16,210 nucleotides of DNA from an uncultured Kiritimatiellota bacterium (GCA_934667425.1 CAKULV010000057.1:1-16210); one strand, 5' to 3'. Shown: positions 7,560 through 14,648, numbered from the stretch's first letter. Numbers and translations are program-made. Notes: generated from the letters alone by a model not told the origin.

Positions 7560-8137
7560 TGCGCATCGGAGGACGCAGTGGGGGCCTCCGCGGCCTTGGA
7601 CTGTGCTTCCTCTTCGGAAGAGACCTCTCCGAGCGTCTTCGTGCCGGAAAGCAACGCCACCACTTCCGTCTGCACGTCCGCAAGGTTCTCGAGGCGTATG
7701 CGCGGGTCGAGAACGATGAATGATTCGCCCGTGCGGCGATGCTCGTAGATGCGTATGATTGTGCCGTCCTTCTGCACCTTCGCGTCGCGCTCCACGAGTA
7801 TCTTCGACCTTTCGAGCATGACGGCAAGCACGTACACCACGTTTTTCATTGCCGGGTCGCCGAGCGATATGAGGTGCCGCAGCAGTTCGTCCGCCGTCTC
7901 CTTCTTCAGCGGCTCCTTTTTGTCCGTCGGAGGCGGCGCGGAGTATATTCCCTCCCACAGGCTGAACGGTTCCCATGTGCGCGGGGCGGCCTTCCAGCAT
8001 TCAGGATGGCAGTCGAGCCGTTCGTAGCCATCGGCAAGTTCGTGAAGTACGCTTATCACCGGGGCCCTGTCCACGAGCGGATTCCCGCAGATGGAGCAGA
8101 TGTGTCCCCGGCTTCTTATGTTCCATTCCTGTGACAT
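7556..8137 (-). CDS. Conserved Cys-rich (probable zinc-binding) protein of unknown function
   Basis: A 193-residue protein starting at ATG 8137 (MSQEWNIRSR). Four Cys form two pairs, C14/C17 (CSICG) and C43/C47 (CHPEC), which look like a zinc ribbon. They are followed by EPFSLWEGIY, a helical middle (AMKNVVYVLAVMLERSKIL, residues ~100-118) and a strand-rich part (TIIRIYEHRRTGESFIVLD). The C-terminal tail is acidic and Ala/Ser/Glu-rich, probably disordered. I associate this pattern (N-terminal Cys pairs, then a Y.LA.MLER.ILVER-type helix) with uncharacterised proteins of Verrucomicrobiota/Planctomycetota; no function is known to me. It lies between namZ-like (8 nt upstream) and hemW-like (4-nt overlap downstream). 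TATAAT ends 7 nt before its ATG and no Shine-Dalgarno is visible, so it may be made from a leaderless mRNA as well as by read-through. Confidence 0.75.
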   Translation of the reverse strand: MSQEWNIRSRGHICSICGNPLVDRAPVISVLHELADGYERLDCHPECWKAAPRTWEPFSLWEGIYSAPPPTDKKEPLKKETADELLRHLISLGDPAMKNVVYVLAVMLERSKILVERDAKVQKDGTIIRIYEHRRTGESFIVLDPRIRLENLADVQTEVVALLSGTKTLGEVSSEEEAQSKAAEAPTASSDAQ

Positions 8138-8144
8138 GGCGCAG

Positions 8145-8150
8145 ATTATA
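8145..8150 (-). promoter_or_regulatory. Candidate -10 box overlapping the namZ stop codon
   Basis: On the minus strand, TATAAT is formed by the TAA stop of the namZ-like gene plus flanking bases (GTA TAA T). Its last base is 7 nt before the ATG of the Cys-rich gene. No convincing -35 is seen 16-18 nt upstream, so this may be coincidence. It is listed because two other minus-strand genes here show the same layout. Confidence 0.3.
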
Positions 8151-9207
8151 CCACATCGTCTGGATAGAGGTTGATCCGCTTCCCGGCGTATGCGGCGAGC
8201 GGACGCTTCCACTCGCCGGGCGCGAGCGATCTGCCGCCCATCAGCTTCGCGAGCCATTCGCTCCGTGCGCCCTCTGAAAGCCGCTTCGGCCAACGCTTTC
8301 CTATTGCCGAAAGGAGCGTCATGCCTCCGGCGGCGGGGCGGTATCGGCGGACATTCTCCACCGACAGCAGAACCCCGTTGGCCGTTGCCCACCGGTATTC
8401 GCGCATCGACACGCCATATTCGCGCATCTGGGACGCCGTATCGCCAATCAGCTTCTGGGGGTCGATCCATTTCGCTCCTAGCACGCGGAACGCGAGATTG
8501 CCGCCGCGATCCGTGTCAAGCGCGGGAAACGCCTCGGTGAATACGGTGAGCGGGTACATGGCTGCGGCATCCCAGCTCTTTATTCCGGGTGATGGCGGGA
8601 GGAATCCTGGCCACGGCGTGCGTACCGAATGGCTCCAGCCCCGCATCCTCACGACAGACAGCCTTACCTTGGAGATCGCACCGGCAAGATAGCGGGCCTC
8701 TTCTCCTATCGTCATGCCATGGCAGAGCGGAAGCTCCGCAGGGCATACGAAGCTTAGATTCTCCGGGGATGGCATGGGGCCATCCACGATCCCGCCGAGC
8801 GGTATCGGGCGATCAAGCACGACCACTTCGATTCCGCGTTCTGCCGCCGCCTCCATTACGAGCTTGAGCGTGGCAAGATACGTGTAGCACCTCACGCCGA
8901 TATCCTGCATATCAATGACGATGCGTTCGATGCCATGTAGCATGTAGGCGGTGGGCTTGCGCGTATCGCCGTACAGCGAGAATACCGGTATGCGGAAGCG
9001 CGGATGCCTGAGGGAGCCTGTCTTTTCGCCCGGTGCGGCGAGGCCGAAGTATCCATGTTCTGCGGAAAACACCGATTTGAACTGCTTCGGGTATCTCTCC
9101 CACAGCATGTCGCAAAGGGGCGAGATCTGCTGGGAGAGGAGGCCGAACGGCTTTTTGTCGTTCAGTTTGGCTATCAGCGACCTGTAATTGACGTAAGGTT
9201 GTTCCAT
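8146..9207 (-). CDS. namZ: NamZ-like exo-beta-N-acetylmuramidase (DUF1343, GH171)
   Basis: A 353-residue protein. DUF1343 (PF07075) includes B. subtilis NamZ/YbbC, an exo-muramidase releasing MurNAc from peptidoglycan fragments. Family motifs in order: FSAEHGYFG (residues 47-55; usual form fSPEHG.fG), VFSLYG (75-80), IDMQDIGVRCYTYLATL (98-114), VVLDRPIPLGG (129-139; Asn of DRPNP is Ile here) and LCHGMTIGEEARYL (161-174). The start is taken as ATG 9207; a GTG two codons earlier (9213) is possible. There is no signal peptide and the N-terminus begins almost at the first barrel strand, so the enzyme should be cytoplasmic, unlike the secreted Bacillus enzyme. That fits turnover of imported muropeptides. 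It has its own promoter and heads the three-gene minus-strand operon. Confidence 0.85.
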   Translation of the reverse strand: MEQPYVNYRSLIAKLNDKKPFGLLSQQISPLCDMLWERYPKQFKSVFSAEHGYFGLAAPGEKTGSLRHPRFRIPVFSLYGDTRKPTAYMLHGIERIVIDMQDIGVRCYTYLATLKLVMEAAAERGIEVVVLDRPIPLGGIVDGPMPSPENLSFVCPAELPLCHGMTIGEEARYLAGAISKVRLSVVRMRGWSHSVRTPWPGFLPPSPGIKSWDAAAMYPLTVFTEAFPALDTDRGGNLAFRVLGAKWIDPQKLIGDTASQMREYGVSMREYRWATANGVLLSVENVRRYRPAAGGMTLLSAIGKRWPKRLSEGARSEWLAKLMGGRSLAPGEWKRPLAAYAGKRINLYPDDVV

Positions 9208-9215
9208 GCACACGG

Positions 9216-9244
9216 ATTATACCCGAAAAGCGGAAGCGCGACAA
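9216..9244 (-). promoter_or_regulatory. namZ promoter, probably giving a leaderless transcript
   Basis: On the minus strand: TTGTCG (9244-9239, 4/6 match to -35), a 17-nt spacer, then a perfect TATAAT (9221-9216). Only 8 nt separate the -10 from ATG 9207, so transcription should begin at or next to the start codon. No Shine-Dalgarno is present. Confidence 0.6.
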
Positions 9245-9258
9245 TTCTGGCGGTTGGT

Positions 9259-9293
9259 ACACCCTTATCCCGGAAAATCCGGGATAAGGGTGT
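9259..9293. repeat. Perfect 16-bp inverted repeat with 3-nt spacer
   Basis: The left arm 9259-9274 (ACACCCTTATCCCGGA) and right arm 9278-9293 are exact reverse complements around AAA. It lies in the divergent namZ-pyrC intergenic region, 15 bp from the namZ -35. No T-run follows on either strand and no gene ends here, so it is not an intrinsic terminator. Each arm contains the 13-nt motif that recurs at 9350-9362 and 9364-9376. Possible operator or dispersed palindromic element. Confidence 0.75.
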
Positions 9294-9348
9294 CAAATGT
9301 GCGCCACTTGACATTGCGGGCTTCGGCGGCGTCCCTGACGAATTCGTG

Positions 9349-9376
9349 CGGGATGAGCGTGTCGGGATGAGCGTTG
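9349..9376 (+). repeat. Tandem 14-bp direct repeat, related to the inverted-repeat arms
   Basis: CGGGATGAGCGT occurs at 9349-9360 and again at 9363-9374, a period of 14 bp. The core GGGATGAGCGTGT differs from the arm motif GGGATAAGGGTGT at two positions. The second copy overlaps the -35 box proposed for pyrC (9374-9379). Confidence 0.7.
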
Positions 9377-9402
9377 CAATCTGATGCATGATGGTGTACA
9401 AT
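9374..9402 (+). promoter_or_regulatory. Candidate pyrC operon promoter
   Basis: TTGCAA (9374-9379, 4/6 match), a 17-nt spacer, and TACAAT (9397-9402, 5/6 match), with TG one base before the -10. The predicted start near 9409 would leave a leader of about 100 nt. A second weaker candidate (TTAGCA 9468-9473, 18 nt, TAAAAT 9492-9497) would start transcription about 5 nt before the pyrC ATG. Confidence 0.45.
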
Positions 9403-9417
9403 GTGCGCATTGCTTTT

Positions 9418-9466
9418 GAGAGTTGTTCTTTTTGCATGGAGGGGTATGCTACCCCAAACACCTCTC
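9418..9466 (+). other. Structured leader upstream of pyrC
   Basis: Inner hairpin GGGGTA (9441-9446), TGC loop, TACCCC (9450-9455). An outer stem pairs 9418-9427 (GAGAGTTGTT) with 9457-9466 (AACACCTCTC) at 9 of 10 positions. It lies in the transcribed leader if the promoter at 9374-9402 is used. It matches no known pyr attenuator or riboswitch that I can recognise. Confidence 0.4.
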
Positions 9467-9508
9467 ATTAGCAACGCTATGCGTCACATCTTAAAATGGA
9501 ATCTAGTG

Positions 9509-10591
9509 ATGAGCGAACGATACTTGAGATTCAAAGGCTTTCGGGACATACATGTGCACTTCCGCGATCCCGGCATGCCACAGGCGGAAACCCGGGCGAC
9601 GGGGGCGGCGGCGGCCGCCGCCGGCGGTTTCGTGTGCGTCACCACGATGCCGAATACCACGCCTGCCGGCGACAGCGTGGCATGGCTGCGCGAACAGATT
9701 GAGGACGATTCACTCCCCGTGAGGATTGCCCCGGCGGCATGCATCACCCGAGGGAGGCTCGGACGCGAGGTGGCGGATCTCGAACGTCTCGCCGAGGCTG
9801 GCGCGGTCGCCTTCACCGACGACGGTTCGTTTGTTTCCGACAGGAACGTGATGCGCGAGGCGATGCGCCGTGCGGCGGCGCTCGGCAGGCCCGTCATGCA
9901 GCATGCCGTAGTGCCGTCGCTGCTTCGTGACGGCGTGATCAGGGATTGCCGCGTGGCCCGTGCGTTTCGCCTGCCTGTCATGCCTCCCGATGCGGAGGTG
10001 GAGGCCGTGCGCCGTGACATAGGCCTGTGCCGCGAAACGGGCTGTTCGCTCCACATCCAGCACATATCGTGCGCAGGGACTGTAGACCTGATACGCGAAG
10101 CCCGGAGGGAGGGCCTTCCGGTGACCGGCGAGGCAACGCCGCACCATCTCCTGTTTTCCTGCGATGACATACCGGATAACGACGCCAACTGGAAGATGGC
10201 GCCGCCGCTTGGCAACCAGGAAGACCGTGCGGCAATCCGTGCGGCAGTGAAGGACGGCACTCTCGGGATTCTGGCGACAGACCACGCGCCGCATCCTGCG
10301 GCGGCGAAGCGTGGCGGATTCGTAGGATCGGCGAACGGCATTGTCGGTCTTGAGACTGCAGTCGCCATAACCTACAAGGTGCTGGTCGAGGACGAGGGCA
10401 TGGACGTGAACGAGTGGGCGAAGCGCTGGACCGAAGGTCCGGCCCGCCTGATCGGCGAGGAGCCTGATGGCGAGACTGTCATAGACCTTCAGGCCAACCG
10501 CACGGTCGATCCGTCGTCGTTCATGTCGCTTTCGCGGAATATGCCGTATGCCGGGCTTGCCTTCTCGGCGTGGCCTTTGCCGAAAAAATAG
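9509..10591 (+). CDS. pyrC: Dihydroorotase (class I-like, short form)
   Basis: A 360-residue protein. It should interconvert carbamoyl-aspartate and dihydroorotate in pyrimidine synthesis in the cytoplasm. Metal-site and family motifs: DIHVHFRDPG (H15, H17), MPNTTPAGD (residues 48-55), FTDDG (D104/D105, the Asp used in place of a carbamylated Lys in Aquifex/Bacillus-type enzymes), H132, LHIQHIS (H185) and TDHAPH (D258). ATG 9509 was chosen because the codons from 9401 onward, though open in the same frame, show no family similarity. Unusual: the usual ~45-residue N-terminal beta-sandwich half before DxHVH is missing and the C-terminal part is short, so this is nearly a bare barrel (family ~425 residues). 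The usual HCED loop is HAVV here (132-135). All metal and catalytic residues appear present. First gene of a four-gene operon. Confidence 0.88.
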   Translation: MSERYLRFKGFRDIHVHFRDPGMPQAETRATGAAAAAAGGFVCVTTMPNTTPAGDSVAWLREQIEDDSLPVRIAPAACITRGRLGREVADLERLAEAGAVAFTDDGSFVSDRNVMREAMRRAAALGRPVMQHAVVPSLLRDGVIRDCRVARAFRLPVMPPDAEVEAVRRDIGLCRETGCSLHIQHISCAGTVDLIREARREGLPVTGEATPHHLLFSCDDIPDNDANWKMAPPLGNQEDRAAIRAAVKDGTLGILATDHAPHPAAAKRGGFVGSANGIVGLETAVAITYKVLVEDEGMDVNEWAKRWTEGPARLIGEEPDGETVIDLQANRTVDPSSFMSLSRNMPYAGLAFSAWPLPKK

Positions 10592-10601
10592 GGAGAATGC
10601 C

Positions 10602-12857
10602 ATGAAGAGGATCCTTTCAATTCTGCTCGTCATGTCGGTTGCGGCATCCGGCGCCCTCGCGGCATTGCCAGTGGAAGCGCCATCTGTCAGGAAGGATCAT
10701 CCGAGGCTCTTCTTCAATAGGGATACGTGGCCCGCGATAAAGGCAAATGCGGAAGGCGCCGCGAAAGCCTCCATGGCTGCGCTTCTTGCGAGGTGCGACC
10801 GGTTCCCCACGGATCCGGCATGTTCGCGCACGGAAGGGGTGCCCCCCGGCTGGTCGGATGCCGTGCCGCTGCCTCCTGTCGCCGAGTGGGGCCCGCAGGC
10901 GGCAATGTGCGCTCTCGCGTGGCGGTTCACCGGCGATGGACGGTACCTCGAGAAGGCGAAGCGCATGCTCGCTGTCAGCATTGCCGCATATGGCGAAGCG
11001 TTCCGCAACCGCCGCGCCGTCAACTGGTACTCGACGTCGCGGATTCTCGCATTCTGCGCATACGACTGGATGTTCGAAGCGCTCACCCAGGACGAACGGC
11101 GGGCTATGATAGTGCCGCTCGTGCAGCACGTTGAGGATGTCCAGCCGCGCAAGGGCGGGCCGAAGATCGTGCGCCGCAACAGTGGCGGGACGAAGTCCGG
11201 CTTCTATGGCGTGTCGTCGCTGCTGTGGTATTCCGGCGTGGCCGCCAGCGGGGACGGCCTTTGCGACGACATGGCGCGGCGGCATCTTGAGAGGGGATAC
11301 GGACTGTGTCGGGAGATGCTTGCGCACCGCGACAGCGTAGCGGGCGACGACGGCGCCCTCGCGAGCGGTGTAGTCGGATATTCCATGGGCGCCTATCCAT
11401 GGGCGCACTTCAACTTCTTCCATACGATGCTCTCCGCCGCCGGCGTCGATGCCGCGTCGCAGTACCCGAACCTTGCGCTGTTCCCGAACTGGATATGGTG
11501 GAACTGGATTCCCACTCGGCATGGGGCCGGGCAGTATGGATTCGGCGATGCCTCGCACTGGGACAACATGTTGCCGTTGGGAAGCCTGTATGAGCACATG
11601 ACGCAATACGCATGCTTCTATCGCCAGTCGAGCCCGGCTGCGGCGCGGCTGGCCATGGCGTTGCGGGATCGTGCGCCGAACCGCAACCTCGGCGACACGT
11701 GGCCGATGTACCCGTTCCTCTTCGCCGCGGCGGATGGCGTAGCGCCGTTCACCGCCGAGGAGCTTGACGGATGTCGTCTAAAGGCAAGGCATTTCGAGAG
11801 TGTTGGGCAGTTCGTGATGCGGAGCGGGTGGAACAGGGACGCGACCTTCTGCATGTTCACGTCCGGCGGGGATGTGAACATGCACCGCCATCTTGACGAG
11901 AACAACTTCGTGATCTACCGCAACGGGTACCAGGCGCTCGATTCCGGATGCCGCGCGAGGCAGACGGACTACAACCTCACGTACTACTACGCCCAGACGG
12001 TGGCGCACAACTGTGTGCTGATACATCAGCGACCGGAAGAAGAGCCTATAACGTCCTATTGGGGGCTGAAGTACAAGGGGCCGGAAGGTTTGCGCACGTA
12101 TGGCGGACAGGGCCGCGCGTGTGGAACACCGCTCGCCTTCGAGACGAATCCGGTCTATACGTATGTCGCCGCAGATGCCACGAGAAGCTACGGGAAGAAA
12201 TGCAGGGAGGCCGTGCGCCAGTTCGTATACCTGATGCCGGACGTGTTTGTGGTCTACGACCGGGTGGGCGCGGCGGATGCGTCCTACGCAAAAGAATGGC
12301 TCCTGCACACCCGGAACGAACCCGAGGTGGATGGAGGTCTTGTGCGTTCGCAGGCCGAGGATGGCGTGATGTATTCGCGCACGCTGCTGCCGGAACGGGC
12401 GGCGGTCGAAAAGGTCGGCGGGCCAGGCAAGGAGTTCTGGAGCGCAGGCAAGAACTGGGAACTCGATGCGGACTACCTGCGCTGGGTTGAGTCCAGGTGC
12501 GCAAAGACGGGGAATGGGCCGTGGTTCGGACGGTGGCGCATTGAGGTGAAGCCTACCGTCCCATCCGTGGATGACCGCTTTCTGCACGTCATAAACGTTG
12601 GCGACGCCAAGGCGTGCAGGCCTGTCGTGTGCGAGTATGCGAAGCGGGCGGTGAGCGATGGCGTGCGGATAGTGATTCCGGGACAGAGCCTCAAAGGTTT
12701 CGCCGGTACGCTTGAGGCGACGATAGACTTCAACCGCACGGGCGATGTGGGCGGGGATATCCATTTGAGGATTTTGAGTCCAGACGGCAAATGCCTTGCC
12801 GCCGAAAGCAGGAGACTGTCGAGCAAGGTCGAGGCCCAGGCGGGCGTTGGCCTGTAA
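10602..12857 (+). CDS. Secreted heparinase II/III-type polysaccharide lyase
   Basis: A 751-residue protein. ATG 10602 has GGGAGA 5-6 nt upstream and starts a clear signal peptide (MKRILSILLVMSVAASGALA, cleavage near ALA/ALP). Residues ~30-390 are Trp/Arg-rich and helical, as in the alpha/alpha-toroid domain of these lyases (PALFFNRDTW-type opening HPRLFFNRDTWPAI; NWYSTSRILAFCAYDWMF near 141-158). Residues ~405-740 form the beta-sandwich of PF07940. It contains MHRHLDENNFVIYRNG (H428, H430, D432), ALDSGCR and AQTVAHNCVL (H469, N470), the usual His/Asn/Tyr-type active-site elements. Such enzymes cleave uronic-acid polysaccharides (heparin, heparan, alginate, ulvan) by beta-elimination; the substrate cannot be told here. 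Only 10 nt follow the pyrC stop, and the M14 gene starts 18 nt after its end, so it is co-transcribed. Confidence 0.82.
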   Translation: MKRILSILLVMSVAASGALAALPVEAPSVRKDHPRLFFNRDTWPAIKANAEGAAKASMAALLARCDRFPTDPACSRTEGVPPGWSDAVPLPPVAEWGPQAAMCALAWRFTGDGRYLEKAKRMLAVSIAAYGEAFRNRRAVNWYSTSRILAFCAYDWMFEALTQDERRAMIVPLVQHVEDVQPRKGGPKIVRRNSGGTKSGFYGVSSLLWYSGVAASGDGLCDDMARRHLERGYGLCREMLAHRDSVAGDDGALASGVVGYSMGAYPWAHFNFFHTMLSAAGVDAASQYPNLALFPNWIWWNWIPTRHGAGQYGFGDASHWDNMLPLGSLYEHMTQYACFYRQSSPAAARLAMALRDRAPNRNLGDTWPMYPFLFAAADGVAPFTAEELDGCRLKARHFESVGQFVMRSGWNRDATFCMFTSGGDVNMHRHLDENNFVIYRNGYQALDSGCRARQTDYNLTYYYAQTVAHNCVLIHQRPEEEPITSYWGLKYKGPEGLRTYGGQGRACGTPLAFETNPVYTYVAADATRSYGKKCREAVRQFVYLMPDVFVVYDRVGAADASYAKEWLLHTRNEPEVDGGLVRSQAEDGVMYSRTLLPERAAVEKVGGPGKEFWSAGKNWELDADYLRWVESRCAKTGNGPWFGRWRIEVKPTVPSVDDRFLHVINVGDAKACRPVVCEYAKRAVSDGVRIVIPGQSLKGFAGTLEATIDFNRTGDVGGDIHLRILSPDGKCLAAESRRLSSKVEAQAGVGL

Positions 12858-12875
12858 ACAACAGGAGGTATACGC

Positions 12876-14081
12876 ATGAACACATCGAGAAAGGGTTTCT
12901 TAAGTTCGCTCTCGCTCGCGGCGGCGTTTGCTGGATGCCGCACGGAGAAGGGCGTGCAGCCCACGAGGTTCAAGCCGTTTGAGGTGCCGGGGCTTGAGCC
13001 CCGCCCCGGTTTCTGGAAAGTGCGTCCCTCCGAAATCGTCGAACTGTGCGAAAGCGTCACAAGGTGTTCGCGCAAGGAAGTGATCTGCCACACGCCGCTC
13101 GGTTATCCGGTCCACGCGCTATTCTATGGCGATTTCAACGAGGCTCCGCCGCAGACAAACTGGTCTGCCGGACAGGGCTCCACGACGTACCGCAACTACT
13201 ACGGACGCAGGCAGGGCGGCACGCAGACGTTCCTTTTCATTGCCGGTGTGCATGGCGCGGAGCCGGAGACGGTGGCCGGAGCCATGAACCTGATAAGGAT
13301 GCTGGAGACTGGAGTGGATTTCCGTGGACGCGCTGACGATCGGCTTCTGGAGCTTGTGCGCAGCTACAGGTTCATAGTAGTGCCGTGCGTGAACATGGAT
13401 GGACGCGCAATCTCTCCGGACCACCTTCGCGGCGTGGACTGGGTGACGTTCCGCAAGGTGTCGCAGGGCGTGTGGAAGGATGGCTCGCTCGTCGGATGGC
13501 GTGGAAGCAAGGCGTGGTTTCCCTTGCCGCTTGACAAGGTTGGCTATCCTGGGGGCTATCCGAATGCGGATGGCTACAACATAATGCACGACGCCACCCC
13601 GGGGGACATCCGCACCGAGGAGGCGAAGGCCTTGCTGAAGCTTGCCGCCCGCTGGCGCGCCGATGCGGTATTGAACGGGCACTCGTATGAGAGCGAGCCG
13701 TCTGTCCTGCCCCCAAGCTCCATCGAGTATCCTGAGAAACTTGAGCGAGCGCGTGACATCCGCTACAGGTGCAACCTCGCGCTGCACAAGGCGGGTATCA
13801 GGAAATACGCACCGAAACCCGCGAGGGAGGATGCGCCGTCCCGTCCCGGAATAAACCTCAACAACGTGTTTGCCCTTGCGTCTGGAGCGTTGCCGCTTAC
13901 GCTTGAGTGTACGGTTTCGTATGATCGCCCGGACAAGCCGCAGGCGAATATAAGGCCCACGAGGACATATTCGTTCGACGAACTTCTTGAGGTCACGTAC
14001 GTCACGATCAAGGCTTTCCTTGAGGCTGGACTGGAGAAGCCCTTTGTCGTGCGCGGCGCCGAAACCGTCTACAAGGATTGA
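12876..14081 (+). CDS. M14-type zinc carboxypeptidase-like lipoprotein
   Basis: A 401-residue protein with a very strong ribosome binding site (AGGAGG 12863-12868, 7 nt before ATG 12876). The N-terminus is a lipoprotein-type signal (SSLSLAAAFAGC, Cys21 as the lipidation site; Phe at -3 is a little unusual). Peptidase M14 elements: HGAEPE (H126, E129, Zn ligands), VNMDGR (172-177, the NPDGR-like substrate-binding motif), NGHSYE (H269, third Zn ligand) and a Glu in LTLECT (E344) as the likely catalytic base. It should cleave C-terminal residues from peptides or peptidoglycan stems at the cell envelope; exact specificity is not readable. It sits between a polysaccharide lyase and pncC in one operon, 18 nt after the former and 7 nt before the latter. 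Confidence 0.8.
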   Translation: MNTSRKGFLSSLSLAAAFAGCRTEKGVQPTRFKPFEVPGLEPRPGFWKVRPSEIVELCESVTRCSRKEVICHTPLGYPVHALFYGDFNEAPPQTNWSAGQGSTTYRNYYGRRQGGTQTFLFIAGVHGAEPETVAGAMNLIRMLETGVDFRGRADDRLLELVRSYRFIVVPCVNMDGRAISPDHLRGVDWVTFRKVSQGVWKDGSLVGWRGSKAWFPLPLDKVGYPGGYPNADGYNIMHDATPGDIRTEEAKALLKLAARWRADAVLNGHSYESEPSVLPPSSIEYPEKLERARDIRYRCNLALHKAGIRKYAPKPAREDAPSRPGINLNNVFALASGALPLTLECTVSYDRPDKPQANIRPTRTYSFDELLEVTYVTIKAFLEAGLEKPFVVRGAETVYKD

Positions 14082-14088
14082 TGCGCAA

Positions 14089-14565
14089 ATGAAGCTGGCA
14101 GAGACTTTGGTCAGGGAACTTTCCGAAAGGGAGATGACGTGCGCGACCGCCGAGTCGTGCACTGGCGGCGGGGTGGGGAGTGCGATAACGGATGTCGCCG
14201 GCTCCAGCGCGGCGTTCTGGGGCGGAGTGATAAGCTACGACAACTCCGTGAAGCGCAACGTGCTTGGGGTGCCGCAGGAAGTGCTCGAAACCAAGGGGGC
14301 CGTCTCGGCGGAATGCGCGGAGGCGATGGCCTGTGGGGTGAGGCGGCTGCTCAAGACGGATCTCGCCGTATCGGTAACGGGCATCGCCGGACCTGGCGGC
14401 GGAAGCGCCGACAAGCCTGTCGGACTCGTCTGGTTCGGCCTTGCGACGGCGCATGGCGTGAAAACCGAAAGGCGGGTGTTTCAAGGCGACCGCGCCGCAA
14501 TTCGCGCCGCGGCCATCGACCACGCCCTCAGGCTGCTCCTGCGCGGGACAGATATGGATGTGTAA
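14089..14565 (+). CDS. pncC: PncC / CinA C-terminal nicotinamide-nucleotide amidohydrolase
   Basis: A 158-residue stand-alone CinA C-terminal domain, the usual PncC length. The family hydrolyses NMN to nicotinate mononucleotide plus ammonia in NAD recycling. Diagnostic motifs: TAESCTGGGVGSAITDVAGS (residues 20-39), FWGGVISYDN followed by KRNVLGV, the GAVS segment, and SVTGIAGPGGGSADKPVGLV (~102-121). ATG 14089 was chosen over the in-frame start at 13987, which would overlap the M14 gene; AAGGA (14073-14077) lies inside the end of the M14 gene, 11 nt upstream. Last gene of the pyrC operon. The N-terminal molybdopterin-binding-like CinA domain is absent, as expected for PncC. Confidence 0.92.
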   Translation: MKLAETLVRELSEREMTCATAESCTGGGVGSAITDVAGSSAAFWGGVISYDNSVKRNVLGVPQEVLETKGAVSAECAEAMACGVRRLLKTDLAVSVTGIAGPGGGSADKPVGLVWFGLATAHGVKTERRVFQGDRAAIRAAAIDHALRLLLRGTDMDV

Positions 14566-14623
14566 GTGGTGGAGAGGTGGAGTGCATTTCGACACTTCTG
14601 CATGGCCAATATTTCCCGACGGC

Positions 14624-14648
14624 GGGAGGGACGCGCTTGTCGCGTCCG
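14624..14648 (+). repeat. REP-like hairpin repeat, copy 2
   Basis: GGGAGGGACGCG, CTTGT, CGCGTCCG. Arms 14629-14635 and 14641-14647 pair perfectly over 7 bp with a 5-nt loop. Same family as 6475-6500 and, in opposite orientation, 14749-14773. Confidence 0.7.

Noticed and set aside
7560..8000. N-terminal extension of the hemW-like frame
   Set aside because: It overlaps the Cys-rich gene in another frame and has no family similarity; HemW proteins begin at the MNVYIHFPFC-like segment.
9259..9293. Palindrome as a rho-independent terminator
   Set aside because: No T-run on either strand and it lies between divergent gene starts, where no transcript needs to end.
9265..9474. Small minus-strand ORF containing two DTLIP segments
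   Set aside because: The repeated peptide is only the translation of the repeated DNA motif; the ORF covers promoter and palindrome sequences and has no ribosome binding site.
9401..9508. N-terminal extension of pyrC from ATG 9401
   Set aside because: The residues do not resemble the dihydroorotase N-terminus and the stretch coincides with a folded leader; kept only as a possible leader peptide.
9484..10633. Two long minus-strand frames opposite pyrC
   Set aside because: Antisense to a clear dihydroorotase; low-complexity Ser/Ala/Arg-rich translations.
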